Source: Parasitella parasitica
Taxonomy: Eukaryota; Mucoromycota; Mucoromycetes; Mucorales; Mucoraceae
NCBI GenBank assembly: GCA_025201805.1
Contig: MU619337.1
Span: forward strand, 63,323-121,036
Length of the DNA stretch: 57,714 bases
Reading direction: 5' to 3'
Shown: one piece after another, positions 46,501 to 57,604 of the stretch
How positions within the stretch are numbered: position 1 is the stretch's first letter
Layout: the number at the start of each line of letters is the position of its first letter
The notes under the pieces: model-generated
Databases searched by the model: none
Told to the model about the DNA's origin: nothing
What the model saw: the letters and a program-made list of their open reading frames with translations, nothing else
Made by a program: the position numbers and the translations under genes

Positions 46501-48854
46501 AAATTCATGACTTGAAGCGAAACTACTCACGTACCATCATGAACATGCAGTCTACGCGAAATCAACACGAGTCCCTGCTGCGATCTCTGCGCGTCAATGT
46601 GGAAACACTCAAGGTCGAGAAGAAGCGTATGATTAAGCGCATGAAACAAGAAACAGAGCGAGTGCGCGAGCAGATAGCTTTGCAAGAGCGAAAGATATCC
46701 AAGATGCAGCGCCAGTATACTGAGGTCAGTCATGCCAGAAGCCGACTGGAACGCGAGCACGAAGCTCAAAAATTGACATTGAAGCGTCGCGAAAAGGAAA
46801 TCGTCATCAACAACAGCCAGATGAAACAGCTGACTGACATGCTCAAGAAGGCCGTTCGCGAAGGTGGCATGCTCGACGACCAACTGTTGGGCAATGTATC
46901 TCATATTATGGGCGGCAGCTTTGCTGCTGTTGTGCGTCGTGGTGGTATGCGCAATCTTCCAGGCTTCCGTCAGCTTCGCAAAAGAAAAAACCCTATCCCT
47001 GTAAATGTGCGAGTGGAGCGCAAGAAGCAACTGCTTGACAAGATGCTATACCAATTTATCCAGGGAAAACAGGCTATTGTGGAAATGGAACAAGTGCTGT
47101 TCAGACGAGAAAGACTTGCCTCTGAGAAGCTCGAGCTTCTGGAAGAAAGAAAGAGCATCTTCATGGATGAAAAGGAGACAGCTGATCTGATAGGGGAGCC
47201 TATGGACATGCTTGCTATTGACCTCGCTGATGAGCGCATTGACTTGATCGAGGCAGAGATATCTTATTTGTCGGCTCGCATTAGAGCACTACAATCTGAA
47301 GCTGCTGGAGAAGCAGACGACATGCTTACACACTCGTCCGACAATGTCAACGATCGCCATCAAGAAAAGAGAAAGGTGACATTTGCTGATGACATTGTGA
47401 GCGACCCAGTGCCCAGCGATGAATGGGCTGACATGGATACCCTCGAAGAGCAATACAGTGTGCCAACCAATGCTGCCCCTGAGATGGTATACGATGCTAC
47501 TATTAAACTTCTCAAGACACTGGAAGCCGATGAATGTCGAAGCATTACTGAAGCCTTGGTGGATGACATTGCTAATGCCCGCATGAGCGAATGCAACCGC
47601 CAAATGACAATGCAAAACCTGGAAAAGACAGTTCAAGATCTGCGTCGAACACTAATCGTCATGAAGCGCGCCGCTATTGCCACTACCGTGGAAAACGAAC
47701 GCAGGATCAGAAAACTAGAAGAAAAGAACAATGGCGGTAGTAAAATAGGCAACAACATTGACAACAAGATCGAAGACTACATCATGAACAGCGGAAACAC
47801 CATCTTTGACAAGATCTATGAAGACGGTTTGCGAGGCATGCTCGGCACGCCTGAACCAGAATACCTTTTGAATCAGTCTCCTGATGGGGCCTCTGAATCG
47901 ACCGCAAGCTACGAAAGACGAAGTAGCACAGAATCTAGTGTACAATCAGAGGGCTTGATACCGCCCCCTTCACCCCTCACAATACCCTCTTTCACAGCAT
48001 CAACTACCACTACAACCAACCTGATGCTGTCCCCTACACGTCCACCTACAAGCACCAGTGTACGTGCTCCAGCTGCGCTGTCTGAAAAGGGCGGCGCCAT
48101 GCGTACAAGCAACAGCACCTACCCAGCACGGGACTCAACACCGTCTCCAGATCGATTCTATAATATGATCCAAAAGCGTCTATCATGGCAGCAACGGGCT
48201 GGAGGGTCTGAATCTCCCATTTCCATGACAATGGTCAATCCTGCTGAATTTTCTCGCTATGCTAATGATCACGAATCGTCGACCTCGTCTATCCATAGCG
48301 GCCATCTGCGTAGAGCATCTCTGCAATCGGATTTCTCGTCCTCGCAAAACTCATGGAACATCAACAGCAGCGGTCCACCTACTGTGTCATCCACACAGAG
48401 CTCGGTACGTAGAAGAGCATTTTCAGTCCACCAGCCGCCCGTGCAGCCCCAGCACTTGCAACATAAAATTTCAAACAGACGTGCTTCGTTGCGTGAACTT
48501 TCGCTTAAAGGCACGAATGGTTCTCCTATGACACACAGTAATTCAAGTATTAACTATTTGAGTGATCACGATCATGAGCCTGCAGCCACCATGTCTTATC
48601 AACGATATCCTGTTTATCAGCAACAGCAATCGCAGCCAAAGCGACCTCTTCTTGTGAGCATGTCTATCATGGATAACAGAGCAAGTACGCCCAACGGTGG
48701 TAATGTTTTTGATCGGCTATCTCAAACCCCTACTCGTGCATCTCAGGCCAAGATATCTCACCGCAATAGCAGTAGCAGCATGGAAGAATTGAGAACAGCA
48801 TGGGAGCTTGAACGCGCTTCAAGTGCTATGAGCGGGTCGTACTATGGCGATTAA
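43533..48854 (+). CDS. Kinesin-4 (KIF4/chromokinesin-like) motor protein
   Basis: Six exons (43533-43552, 43617-43820, 43899-43925, 43978-44048, 44111-44592, 44652-48854), 1668 aa. The motor domain is N-terminal (residues 1 to about 345): [23 protein letters not shown]-loop [14 protein letters not shown] (residues 81-94), switch [12 protein letters not shown], switch II DLAGSER, then [29 protein letters not shown] and [15 protein letters not shown]. The [21 protein letters not shown] stretch is typical of KIF4. Beyond it come coiled coils (about residues 600-950 and 1100-1150), acidic and basic low-complexity segments and a Ser-rich tail. Kinesin-4 motors limit microtubule growth and organise the spindle midzone or interphase arrays. 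Exon 1 is 20 nt and exon 3 is 27 nt; each is required to rebuild the motor N terminus. Its tail has no CXC zinc-binding motif that I could see, unlike animal KIF4. Confidence 0.93.
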
Positions 48855-49056
48855 ACTCTTGTATTTTTGTATTTTAATGCTATATATCATATTCAAACAA
48901 AATTCGTATTACATATTCATATATTTCTTATATTATTACCAATAAAAGCTAGGAGACTCGACATCTGAGCACTATAAAGCATACATAACTAGCTAATAGA
49001 TGCACGTATTGAAAAAGCCATCTTGTCTCTTGTTTAAATTTAACAAATACTTGTGT
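48855..49056. other. Convergent 3' flanks, kinesin-4 and APC4
   Basis: 202 bp AT-rich spacer with AATAAAA near 48940 as a possible polyadenylation signal for the kinesin transcript. No gene. Confidence 0.4.
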
Positions 49057-51658
49057 CTACTCATCTTCCTCTTCTTCTTCTTCCGATTTATCCATGAAAT
49101 ATACATTTAGCATGCCATTTGAAGCAGCAACACACAAGACTCGTCTTCGAGGCGAACCATTACATCCCAACTTGACCCCAATCATTTCTTGCAATTTAAG
49201 ACTACGTACATTTGGCAAGTTGGAAGCGATTATTTTGTCGTTGGTAAATACTTGAAAATCACTGTCCGTCAATGAAATAGCCTGCAATACTGTAGTCTCT
49301 TGATCGACCTGTGTCAGAACACCCAACTCCTTTTCGTCGAAAAATTCAAAATCAGTTATACTTCCTTCCAACCTGTACGCGGCGTATGTCAGTATTGAAT
49401 CATCAAATTTTTTCTTGAGAATGACCACTATGAAAAGATTGTTGAGTACAATGTCTGTCAAATCCCTCGAATACATACATTGTGTTTCTGGTGCTGTTTG
49501 CAGCATTGCATAGAAGATAGTTTGTATGGCATTTTCCATCTGCAAGTCAGTCAATTACCAAGTTTGCAATTCCATGTCCGAGTACACTTACGCCAGTGAA
49601 AGATATCATCGTTTTTCTGGGCTGTGCCTTGATGGAAAATCCATGTAGTCGAGCTTTACTCGTAGACACCATCTTTATTTTTGTGGACACGGTTTCAGAT
49701 GGTTTTTTCAGCATTTCCGTACAACAATCTGACAGATCAGACAACAAGTAAATCAGATTCTTATCTAGGGACATGTCAGTTGGGAAACCATTGCTGATAC
49801 AACATCTGAAAGTCATACCTTTCCCGTTAAAATAAACATCTAAGCTATCCCGAACGAAATCCTTATCCAAAAAGCTAGCCACGAGTTCCGGTTCTTCGCA
49901 CAAGCCAGATTGTTGTTCGATTTCAACCGATTCGGGGTCATAGACCTTTTGAGACACTTTAAATGCTTGTCAATATCAGAGCATCAAAGATGTCCTCTGC
50001 TCCGTAATGATCCTTACCAATAGCGATCCATTTCGAAAACGCATCAAAGCTCTTGATCAAATCACCAAGAGATTTAGAGTACTGAAAAGTTTCAAACACG
50101 AGATGACGAGCTTTGGTAATGCACTTCTCAACTTCGTTAGTTCGAAGGAAATCACCATAGCGCTGTGTCCTATAGAGAATGCTTCAATGTTTGTGTGTGC
50201 ATAAAAGTGATGGCTGTATGGCTTACCATAGGCTGTAACCTAGCAATTTGCTAAGTTGAAGTTGTATTCGTTCACATGCAGGTAAAATGTGTTCACAAAT
50301 GATGACCAGGGAGTTATGATGCCCATGCTTGACATTGGTCTCCCATTGTTTTATACGCTAAACAAAGGAAATAGAAAGTCTCAATAAATTTCTTTTTACC
50401 AACCAAAGTGTTATACCTGAGAAGACAGGTATTCCGTAAAGAATTCCTGCAGCGATTCCGTAACATTTCCTGTAGCAAGTGTCGCAAATAGCTCTACCTC
50501 GGGCATTGCAGATGAATTTTCTAGGAAAAGTTTGGTGAATTTATACGCTATTCTTAAAAATGTAAAATGTACCGTTGTGGTGTGTTATATAGTAAGACGC
50601 TTGTCTTGATATACTCCTGGTAAAGCCAGAAAACGCATCATGATGTCGTCTTGCAACATCTAATGTGCATTTCGTATACTCTAGGAAATAGTTCAGTTGT
50701 GTCTGTATCTCAGATACGCTATGGATCTCTTCTTTGCGATCGTCTAATATTCGGGTATCGAGTGTGTATGAAATGAATTCGGATGGTGCAATGGATTCAG
50801 GTTTGGTTATGATCTGCAGCGATGATAAATTCTGAGCTGCTGATATTTCGATAGCTTCTAGATTTGATTTTGCCTCTAATTTAACAGATCCGATAGGGTA
50901 TATTCCATTCAGGATGATATGGATTTCTCCTTTACTGTCGCCTGTGAATAATAATGTCTGGATTTCGCTTTGCTGCAGTGGCTCAACCGGGAGTTTTATC
51001 TTTTTTTGTTTACCTATTGTTATTCGTGATCTATCAAAATAAATTAGGTACTGGGGTCAGTTTTTCTACTGGTTTACTAACACTGGCTCTTCAGGCGGTT
51101 CTTGGCTCAGTTTTGGTAATGCTGATTCGAGATCGAATGCTTCAATGTCAAAGCCCTCCTATTGTGAAGACACGAGGTAAGCATTCATGCAAAACCAATA
51201 AATCGTGGAAACATGTACTATATCCACTTGCTTCTTGTTGAATTCATAGTTAACCCATGCAAGCGAAAGAACCGGCGCAGCTGACTGGGAAGCCTCTGGT
51301 ATCCAACAGGGTAATATTATAGGTGTATGGTAGGTTATATCAACCTTGTATACAACGCCGTTACTGCAGCCCAAGACAAATTCCTTTCCTTAAACAATAG
51401 ACTTAGCAAGACAGAAAAAATCAAAATCAAATACCAACCATTAGGTTTCCAAGTGACAATGTTAATATCGCTCGAAGTTTGATGCGGTATTGACCAAATC
51501 CTTGTGATCGTTATTCCACTTCTGTAAAGCGATAGTATATTTGTCGGCGAAACCAGTAATACCAGATCTGTTGTTGGACACCAAGATATTAACTTTACAT
51601 TGTCTGCCAACAACTTCTTTTCACTGAATGAAAATGAAGCCTCTTCTTCACTTGACAT
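49057..51658 (-). CDS. APC4: Anaphase-promoting complex subunit 4
   Basis: Nine exons (51658-51439, 51388-51228, 51158-51078, 50972-50573, 50520-50417, 50357-50227, 50169-50018, 49965-49592, 49539-49057), 701 aa. It starts with the APC4 WD40 blade: ISWCPTTDLVLLVS, YRSGITITRIWSI, VTWKPNGKEFVLGCSNGVV. A GDSKGEIHIILNGIYPIGSV segment and the long helical APC4 domain follow (TEYLSSQRIKQWETNVKHG, CERIQLQLSKLLGYSLW, KSFDAFSKWIAI), then a C-terminal beta-rich part and a poly-Glu tail. APC4 is a scaffold of the APC/C platform that joins APC1 and APC5 and helps place the cullin-RING core, which ubiquitylates securin and mitotic cyclins. Intron 3 (50973-51077) was taken as one 105-nt intron. A 54-nt GT-AG segment (49765-49818) is in frame without stops and may be optional. 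Confidence 0.85.
49765..49818 (-). other. Possible optional 54-nt intron in APC4
   Basis: GTATGACTTTC...CCCTAG with length divisible by three and no stop. Reading it through adds 18 residues (GMTFRCCISNG through DMSL); removing it joins FNGK to DKNLIYLL. Both forms are open. Confidence 0.45.
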
Positions 51659-51882
51659 TTCGAGGAAAGAGGAGAAATTTATAATACCAACAACAAAAAA
51701 ACGCGGGTCTATTTATCAGTCTGCTGTTTAATTATTATCTTGTCTTTCAACGAGTGTTCATAAAAGGACGAGCAGCGAATTTCGACGTCAATGCTGCTGG
51801 GCACGGTAAATTTAAATAGCATGATATTTAAAGTCAAGTATTACTTATATCGTATCATCCATTAATTGATCATCTATTCAAA

Positions 51883-52041
51883 ATGATGTCCAATACTATA
51901 TTTTATGCTATTAAATGGGTGGTTTTAACAGATCTGTTTCTTGCGAAGTTTTTTGTCTTGTGGGCTATCGTTATTAGCTTTATAAAATCCGATGTTATGC
52001 CAGAAAGGCATGAGATTAAGCAATTATTAGACAAGGAATAA
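51883..52041 (+). CDS. Small single-pass membrane protein, 52 aa
   Basis: A complete ATG-to-TAA frame of 52 codons, without intron. The first two codons are both ATG. The hydrophobic centre (WVVLTDLFLAKFFVLWAIVISF, about residues 12-33) would span a membrane once, perhaps twice as a hairpin, and the tail is charged and helical (ERHEIKQLLDKE). This looks like a small subunit of a membrane complex (ER or mitochondrial), but I do not recognise the family. It starts 225 bp from the APC4 start in divergent orientation, so a shared promoter is likely. A chance ORF cannot be excluded, though the clean amphipathic organisation argues against it. Confidence 0.5.
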   Translation: MMSNTIFYAIKWVVLTDLFLAKFFVLWAIVISFIKSDVMPERHEIKQLLDKE

Positions 52042-53104
52042 GCTATTGATGTACGATAACATGTAATCAACCTGGTATTTAATTACAAGTTCAATGTATA
52101 ACCGTGATGACAAATAATGTTACAATAGATATAATCTAGTATAAAAGATGGCATTTTCTTATGAATTTTTTTGGGCAAATTATATTCATATATCCTTAGC
52201 GCATAATGTGAGAGACATAATATTGTTAACACTGACCTGTTTCGAAGTCACCACGTTGTTGCTTCTATGTTGCCAGTTTTACCTACTACCCTGAAGTTCA
52301 TCATCTGAAGCTTTTGTTTTTATCAAGTATAATGACCTGTGTACTCGCTTAAATTTTGTGTCTTTGCAGTAGCAATTTTGTATTGAAATTATGGTCGATA
52401 TTGAGATTGTCAGTGTTAATATTATGGTTTTGATAATGAATAAAATTTTCGACATTTATAGCAGAAGGGTCTGTTCAGCATGTTGCTCATTTGAAGAGTT
52501 TCGAAAAACAAAAAAAAAAAAAAAAAAAAGGATTTGAGATTAAAGGATACGTGAAGATTACAGTGTGATAAATTGAACTGAATTGAAACCAGTTCAACAG
52601 TTTTCTATGATATTATGTTTCTTTTTTTTACAATATGCTAGTAATTGACGTAAAAATTACCCAAGGCAACTGCAAAATATGATTATAAGAAAGTCTATCA
52701 TATACCGTTTTACAATGTATACGATGGCTCTTTTTGGTTTAATGTTCGTAATCCAAAAGCACTGTAAGAAAAGGCTACTGTAGATTTTGATGGTAAACCT
52801 TATCATGTATTTTTTCGGGTGAATTAATTGATATCCCTATTGAGCAAGACTATTTGGGGAAAGTAATGGACCAAACATATTCCAAAATATTTTATTCTGG
52901 GGATTCTTTGATCTGGTAAGCTGGTTTCCATGAGGACAGATGAAATGCAAACAGTGAGTGCCTCGGCTGCTCTTCTTCCTTTTTACCATAGTAGAGGGTA
53001 ATGTGAATGTTTGAAAATGCTTTCAATGTAAAATGCAGTAGCAAAGAAATAGAGCGAATACATATAGAATAGAAACCTTGCTAGGCTATTAATATTTGAA
53101 ATTT

Positions 53105-53480
53105 TTAGAAACTCTTAAAAATGCAACATTACCATTTAAAGATAACCACAAAAACAAAGAGTTTTTATCTGATATGTCTGATTCAGAAATGTTTGAAATG
53201 AAGGCTGGTGGGTCGTCGCCAACTAAACAGTTCATGCCTTAGGAAGACACAGCCAACAAAAAGTCCATTTAAATCTTCTGCAAAACGTGGCGAACAATCC
53301 AAGGGGAAAACAGAAAGCATCTACAGTCAGTGAACAGCACAGTTGAATCCCAATGTCCCCTGTTGTAAAAACGGTTGCCAAGATGAAAAATTTGAAAAGA
53401 ACATAATCTAAGGGTAGTTTGAAGTCGTTAGATTAGAGAAAATTGAGGATATTCAAGATGATATAAATAACGTAAATATA
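53105..53480 (+). pseudogene. Eroded coding remnant, origin unknown
   Basis: Consecutive stop-interrupted segments have protein-like composition (acidic/Ser patch, then a coiled-coil-like IEDIQDDINNVNILIK). There is no start, frame continuity or recognised domain. It sits just upstream of the Crypton in a repeat-rich zone, so a transposon relic is the likeliest source. Confidence 0.3.
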
Positions 53481-53747
53481 CTGATTAAATAAAGAGAAGG
53501 TCTCCCACAAGGTATTACCACAGGAACTTCTTTGGTGAATGGGTGCCTATATGTAATAAATAAAAGAGGTTTAATAAGGGTTTTAATAATGAAAGCTTAG
53601 GCAGCTTTTGGTAAAGTTTATAAGCATTGTCAATTTTTCGTTTATGATTAGTTTTTTTTTTAAAAAAAAGGTAATTTGTTGCTACGGCAACAAATTACAC
53701 CCGTCTCTCAAGCAAATAACAACAAAATGATGTTATTCCATGAATCA

Positions 53748-53873
53748 GTGAGGGTACGCATTAACCAAAGGGTCTTTTCAAGAGTGCTAAGGTTACGCAC
53801 CGTTCATCATGTGAGGGTCCGCATTAACCAAAGGGTCTTTTCAAGAGTGCTAAGGCTATATACCATTCACCTA
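53748..53873 (+). repeat. 63-bp tandem duplication
   Basis: Two adjacent near-identical copies (53748-53810 and 53811-53873), each beginning GTGAGGGT and containing CATTAACCAAAGGGTCTTTT and AAGAGTGCTAAGG. Differences are a few substitutions, mainly at the 3' end of each copy. It lies 200 bp before the Crypton ORF. Confidence 0.9.
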
Positions 53874-54076
53874 TTTCATGGAGTACTATACATAGTAGGT
53901 ATTACCAAAATATTGAAGGTGGGTCACGTTCGGCTCACCGAATTTTGTAGTTCGGGTCACCAGGATTTTGTGACCAATTTAAAATACCCGGAAAGTCTGT
54001 TCCTTAAAAATAAAGAGCAACAGTAATGTTGTAATCAAGATCTTGACATTTTTACATACTAAAAAAAACTTTTAAA

Positions 54077-56322
54077 ATGAATCATTCCAATAATACATCA
54101 AACAATCAAACCGAATCTAGCGGTATGGTTTCCAGCATGGATCAGCAAATTCGCTATAATATGGAAAATGCTGCTGTAGAAGCTTCATTAGCTTATGAAA
54201 CTCGCAGCGTTGTTGAGGGCGTCAGACCAGTCAACACCATCCATGCGTACGTTCCCAAGCAAGAAAAGTTCAAAGTATATAACGCAAAATTTTGCTTGAA
54301 AGCACAAATGTTTAATATAAAATCATTTTTTATTTTACCTGTAGAGGTGGTGTGTTGAGAGACATTATCCCAATGACATACATTGTGTCTGAAATGAAGA
54401 TTGTTCGATATGTCAAAGAGTTATTTGACAGAGGCATGCAATTAGTTTTCAATAATGCTGACGGTACAAGCACTACTGTCTGCATGAGATACAGTCATGA
54501 GACTTTGAAAATGCATATTAAAGCCCTTGTTGACCTCTATAAAAAGCAGAAAGTAGAATATCAAGGAACTATGGATTTGAAGCATCCTCGTGGCGAAACT
54601 CTCAAGAGTTACGAGAGGTCCTTGAAGCGTCTTTGTTCTGCAGCTCGTCAGTCTCAAAACTTTGTTGACCCTGGAGTTGGATCCATCCAAGATGGATATA
54701 ATGCTGAACAACTCGTTCAAGTTGCTGATTATTATTTGAGCAGAAAGAAGATGGCAGGAGATGCTCTCAGAGATAGAATGATTGTTCTATTAAATCATAT
54801 GATGATGCTTAGAGGGGAGACTTTGAGAGATACAAATCTCAATCATATGTTCTCTCTTGAGTTTAAGGATGAGGGAGCAACACGCTGTCCTGTGTTTGTC
54901 ATGATGATCACCGGAGGCAAAACGAACCAGGAACATCATAGGCTCTACAGTGGTGTTATCAGGCACAAGAACGTGCAGATCTGCGCTTTTGGAGCCGTTG
55001 GCTTCTACCTTTTTCATCGGTTCCATGTCAAGGGAGAAGCGTTCCCAGATTTTTCAGCAAATGAGAATTGGTTCAACACCAAGCTCACAAGAGGACGAGC
55101 TGCTGATAAGTCCATTTGTTACAACACGCAGCTCAGTTCCATCAACAAAGCCTTTGCCGCTGTGGGTGTCAATAGCGTCAAGAAAACGCATTCTGGGCGT
55201 CAGGCTGGAGCTCGGGAGGCCGAGATGGCAGGTCTTTCCCATGACCATATTAGACGAGTTGGAAGGTGGAACTCTGAGAGCATGGAAAATAGCTATTTGA
55301 CATGCCTCCCCAGAACCGCCATCAGAGTTATTCAGGGATTTCTTGAAGAAAAAGGCTGCTTTTGGCTTCCTCGTGCTCTTGTCACCCCTCCGTTGTCACT
55401 TCAACAGAAGGTTTTTCCTTGGGTTGAAGAATGGCAGCAAAGGATGCAAGATGACACGTCGATTCAAACCATTTGCGGTGAAGGTTTCTTGAGGCTTCTG
55501 GTCGAATTACGGCCCATTATCCTCCAAGATGCTGTGCTCTTGAAACAGCTGGAGCCAAACCATGAGATGTTCAGTAGTAACATCTTTCAGTCCAGTGAGT
55601 TTGCTTCCTTCTCTGAACAGCTTCATCGAAGCATGAACAACGCCACGCCTCCTGCTGAAGTAGAAATTCAGCGTGTTGTTCCTGAGATCAACTCAAGAAT
55701 TTCAGACCTGTCTCTTCAAATACAGTCTCTGTATAGAACTGTAGGAGGTCGAGACACTGGAAACAATGAGCTTGTTGAGGCGATCTCTGCAAGTCTCATG
55801 GAGAAGATTGAGGAGAGATTTGGGGGCGTCCTTGCTGCTGCCGGCCCTGCTGCTGCTTCCGCTGAGCCTGCAAATGTGATTACAGGCGCAAGAAGGGAAA
55901 GAGAAGATGGGGAGGACGAAGAGGATCCAAGAAAGCGATACAGGCTGAACCGGGACTTGTCCAATGTTCTCGGTTTGTGGAAGGAGTGGTCGGTAGGCTT
56001 GGGTCAAGGCAAGCCAAGCATCAATGACCTAAATAGCGCCTATGGTAGTAAATGGAGACAAGAATCAAAAGGTATATAAAGGGCCATAAAATATAAAGCA
56101 TTACTTACTAATTCACTTGTTCTGTACATTGTTAATCATACGCTAGAGAGAAAATACTACTCGAAGAGGTTAATCATTATCAATGAGATAAAAAAGATTG
56201 CCGAAGAGAAAAATCTCTCTTTAGAAGAAGCGGCTCAAGTAGTCGAAAATGAGCGCATATCGCTTCAAGGTTGTTCTTTGGACAAGCTTTGTAAAATTGT
56301 AAATGCTAGAAATAAGCAATAA
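54077..56322 (+). mobile_element. Crypton-type DNA transposon, tyrosine recombinase with GCR1_C domain (one apparent frameshift)
   Basis: Exons 54077-54274, 54345-56071 and 56147-56322. The tyrosine recombinase has the full catalytic set: Arg at 54811-54813 (LRGETLRD), His-x-x-Arg at 55189-55200 (HSGR), Trp at 55267-55269 (GRW) and nucleophile Tyr at 55294-55296. The C terminus is a GCR1_C-like DNA-binding domain (LGLWKEWSVGLG, LNSAYGSKWR) continued across the last intron (YYSKRLIIINEIKKI). This combination defines fungal Cryptons, which move as circles without a DDE transposase or terminal inverted repeats. The first intron (54275-54344) joins KFK to RWCVERHYPND in phase, but the frame then shifts by one base near 54375-54390 to reach VSEMKIVRYVKELF; total exon length is 3n+1. 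So the copy looks recently inactivated or carries a sequence error. Element ends were not found. Confidence 0.82.
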
Positions 56323-56720
56323 ACGCTTTTATTTATATTTTCTCTGAATTTTTTGTCTTCACATTTAAAGTCTTTGCATTACAAATATCGGAATCAAGTG
56401 TCTACCGGAGCCTGTGATGCAATTGTGAATCTAATTGAAACGATACATCATGTATCGTCTGTTTATTTCATTTCTGGCAGCAAATTAATTTTTTTTTTGA
56501 AAAAATCCAGAGGTTAGGCTTCAAAAACACTGTGACCCAGCTTGAAAAAATATCGGACTTTGTGATTCACAACCTGTGAATTTTTTGTGATTTTTGTGAA
56601 AATAAAATTTGATACATCAGTAACTCTGGTATTCTATGGATACAACACGAGAGATATACCGAGTGGGCGGAACTGAGAGACCTACAAATGTACCGATTCG
56701 GGGGAGAATAAAAAGCAGCC

Positions 56721-56824
56721 AGTATATTTAGACCGACGGATAGGTGCTCAGTATATTGGGACCGACAGGTAAGTTGAGTTGGAGGAAAATGATAATCGAC
56801 CGATATAGTTAGACCGACGGATAG
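56721..56824 (+). repeat. Three imperfect copies of a ~23-bp motif containing GACCGAC
   Basis: Copies at 56721-56744 (AGTATATTTAGACCGACGGA), 56750-56772 and 56802-56824, irregularly spaced (29 and about 52 bp). A further partial ACCGA occurs near 56693. Possibly sub-terminal repeats of a transposable element or binding sites. Confidence 0.7.
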
Positions 56825-56960
56825 TTGGGCCAGGATACTCTGGGCCGGATTCAAAAATGCCTTCTCTATGTTTGCTGTAAACTATAACATATCTATGATT
56901 AGCAAACATTTGGTAAATTACTGTCATGAATCAACTAATGTCAGTATTAGCCAGGGGAAA

Positions 56961-57037
56961 AACATCATGTATGCGCAGTCTTGAAACGTATAAACAAACA
57001 TCATCTGAATCAACATCATGCATGCACAGTCCTGAAA
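56961..57037 (+). repeat. Imperfect 27-bp direct duplication
   Basis: Two copies, 56961-56987 and 57011-57037, of AACATCATGYATGCRCAGTC followed by YTGAAAC, offset by 50 bp with three substitutions. Confidence 0.75.
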
Positions 57038-57320
57038 CACTCACATGATACAACCATGCATAACGGAGACCAATACATGTACCCACGCCCACTTGAATGC
57101 ATGTTGAGATCTGCAAGATCGAAATAAGAAAAGTATAACATAAAACGTTGAATTAACGAGGTACGAAAACTTGAGATTTCTTTATTAAAGATTCAACTTT
57201 GCATCTGCTATTTATACTTTTTACAACAGCATAAATTTTTGGTGACTTATTTAAAATACTAGTCGATACTAATCGATAAGAATAATTTGCAAGCAACATC
57301 ATATCCTTAACAGGGTACGA

Positions 57321-57545
57321 TGTATTATTATACTTGTTATATCAATAACATGGCAAGGTCTCACATCAGGATCTCAGATCAGTCCCAGGGTCTTACAGTA
57401 AATCATGGGTAGTCATGATTTACATTATGCAGCTAGACAGTAGAACCCTAGTGTAATGAATGTGTATATAATACATCGAGAGATGTATTATGAATAAAGG
57501 TGTAATTCTTTGGCAGATTTATTTTATCAGACTTTTGACATAACA
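57321..57545 (+). mobile_element. Candidate 5' LTR of a retrotransposon (partial element)
   Basis: A 225-bp segment starting TGTATTATTA and ending GACATAACA (TG...CA ends). It contains a TATA-like TATATAATA (57465-57473), a perfect 10-bp inverted repeat and AATAAA (57493-57498), the order expected of U3-R-U5. An open frame begins 60 bp downstream. No tRNA-type primer-binding site (TGG...) follows directly, and the matching 3' LTR would be outside the window, so this is tentative. Confidence 0.35.
57468..57491 (+). promoter_or_regulatory. Perfect 10-bp inverted repeat (hairpin)
   Basis: ATAATACATC, loop GAGA, GATGTATTAT. It lies between the TATA-like box and AATAAA inside the candidate LTR and could form a stem-loop in the RNA leader. 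Confidence 0.85.
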
Positions 57546-57604
57546 CTTTTTTAAATCACCTAAAACTTTTACACTCTTAACATTTTAACAAATAATCAAT
57601 AACA

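Larger units (their letters stand above)
52042..54076. other. AT-rich decayed region upstream of Crypton
   Basis: 2 kb of very AT-rich sequence with a poly-A run (52510-52529) and no intact gene. Around 53105-53480 short open stretches read like eroded coding sequence (for example DNHKNKEFLSDMSDSEMFEM and LEKIEDIQDDINNVNILIK), separated by stops. These could be remnants of an older element or gene. Confidence 0.45.
56323..57320. other. Repeat-bearing intergenic region after Crypton
   Basis: About 1 kb, no gene. It holds the GACCGACGG repeats, an imperfect 27-bp duplication and AT-rich sequence. The ORFs on the minus strand here (56567-56854, 56931-57116) derive from the repeats and are not convincing genes. 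Confidence 0.5.

Noticed and set aside
51020-51040. Extra 17-nt exon (ATCACGAATAACAATAG) in APC4 intron 3
   Set aside because: Including it shifts the following exon out of frame; a single 105-nt intron is consistent.
54352-54400. Crypton exon 2 beginning in the frame of the long ORF via donor GTTCAA
   Set aside because: That donor is weak and loses the WC motif. The canonical GTATAT...CTGTAG intron followed by a frameshift explains the sequence better.
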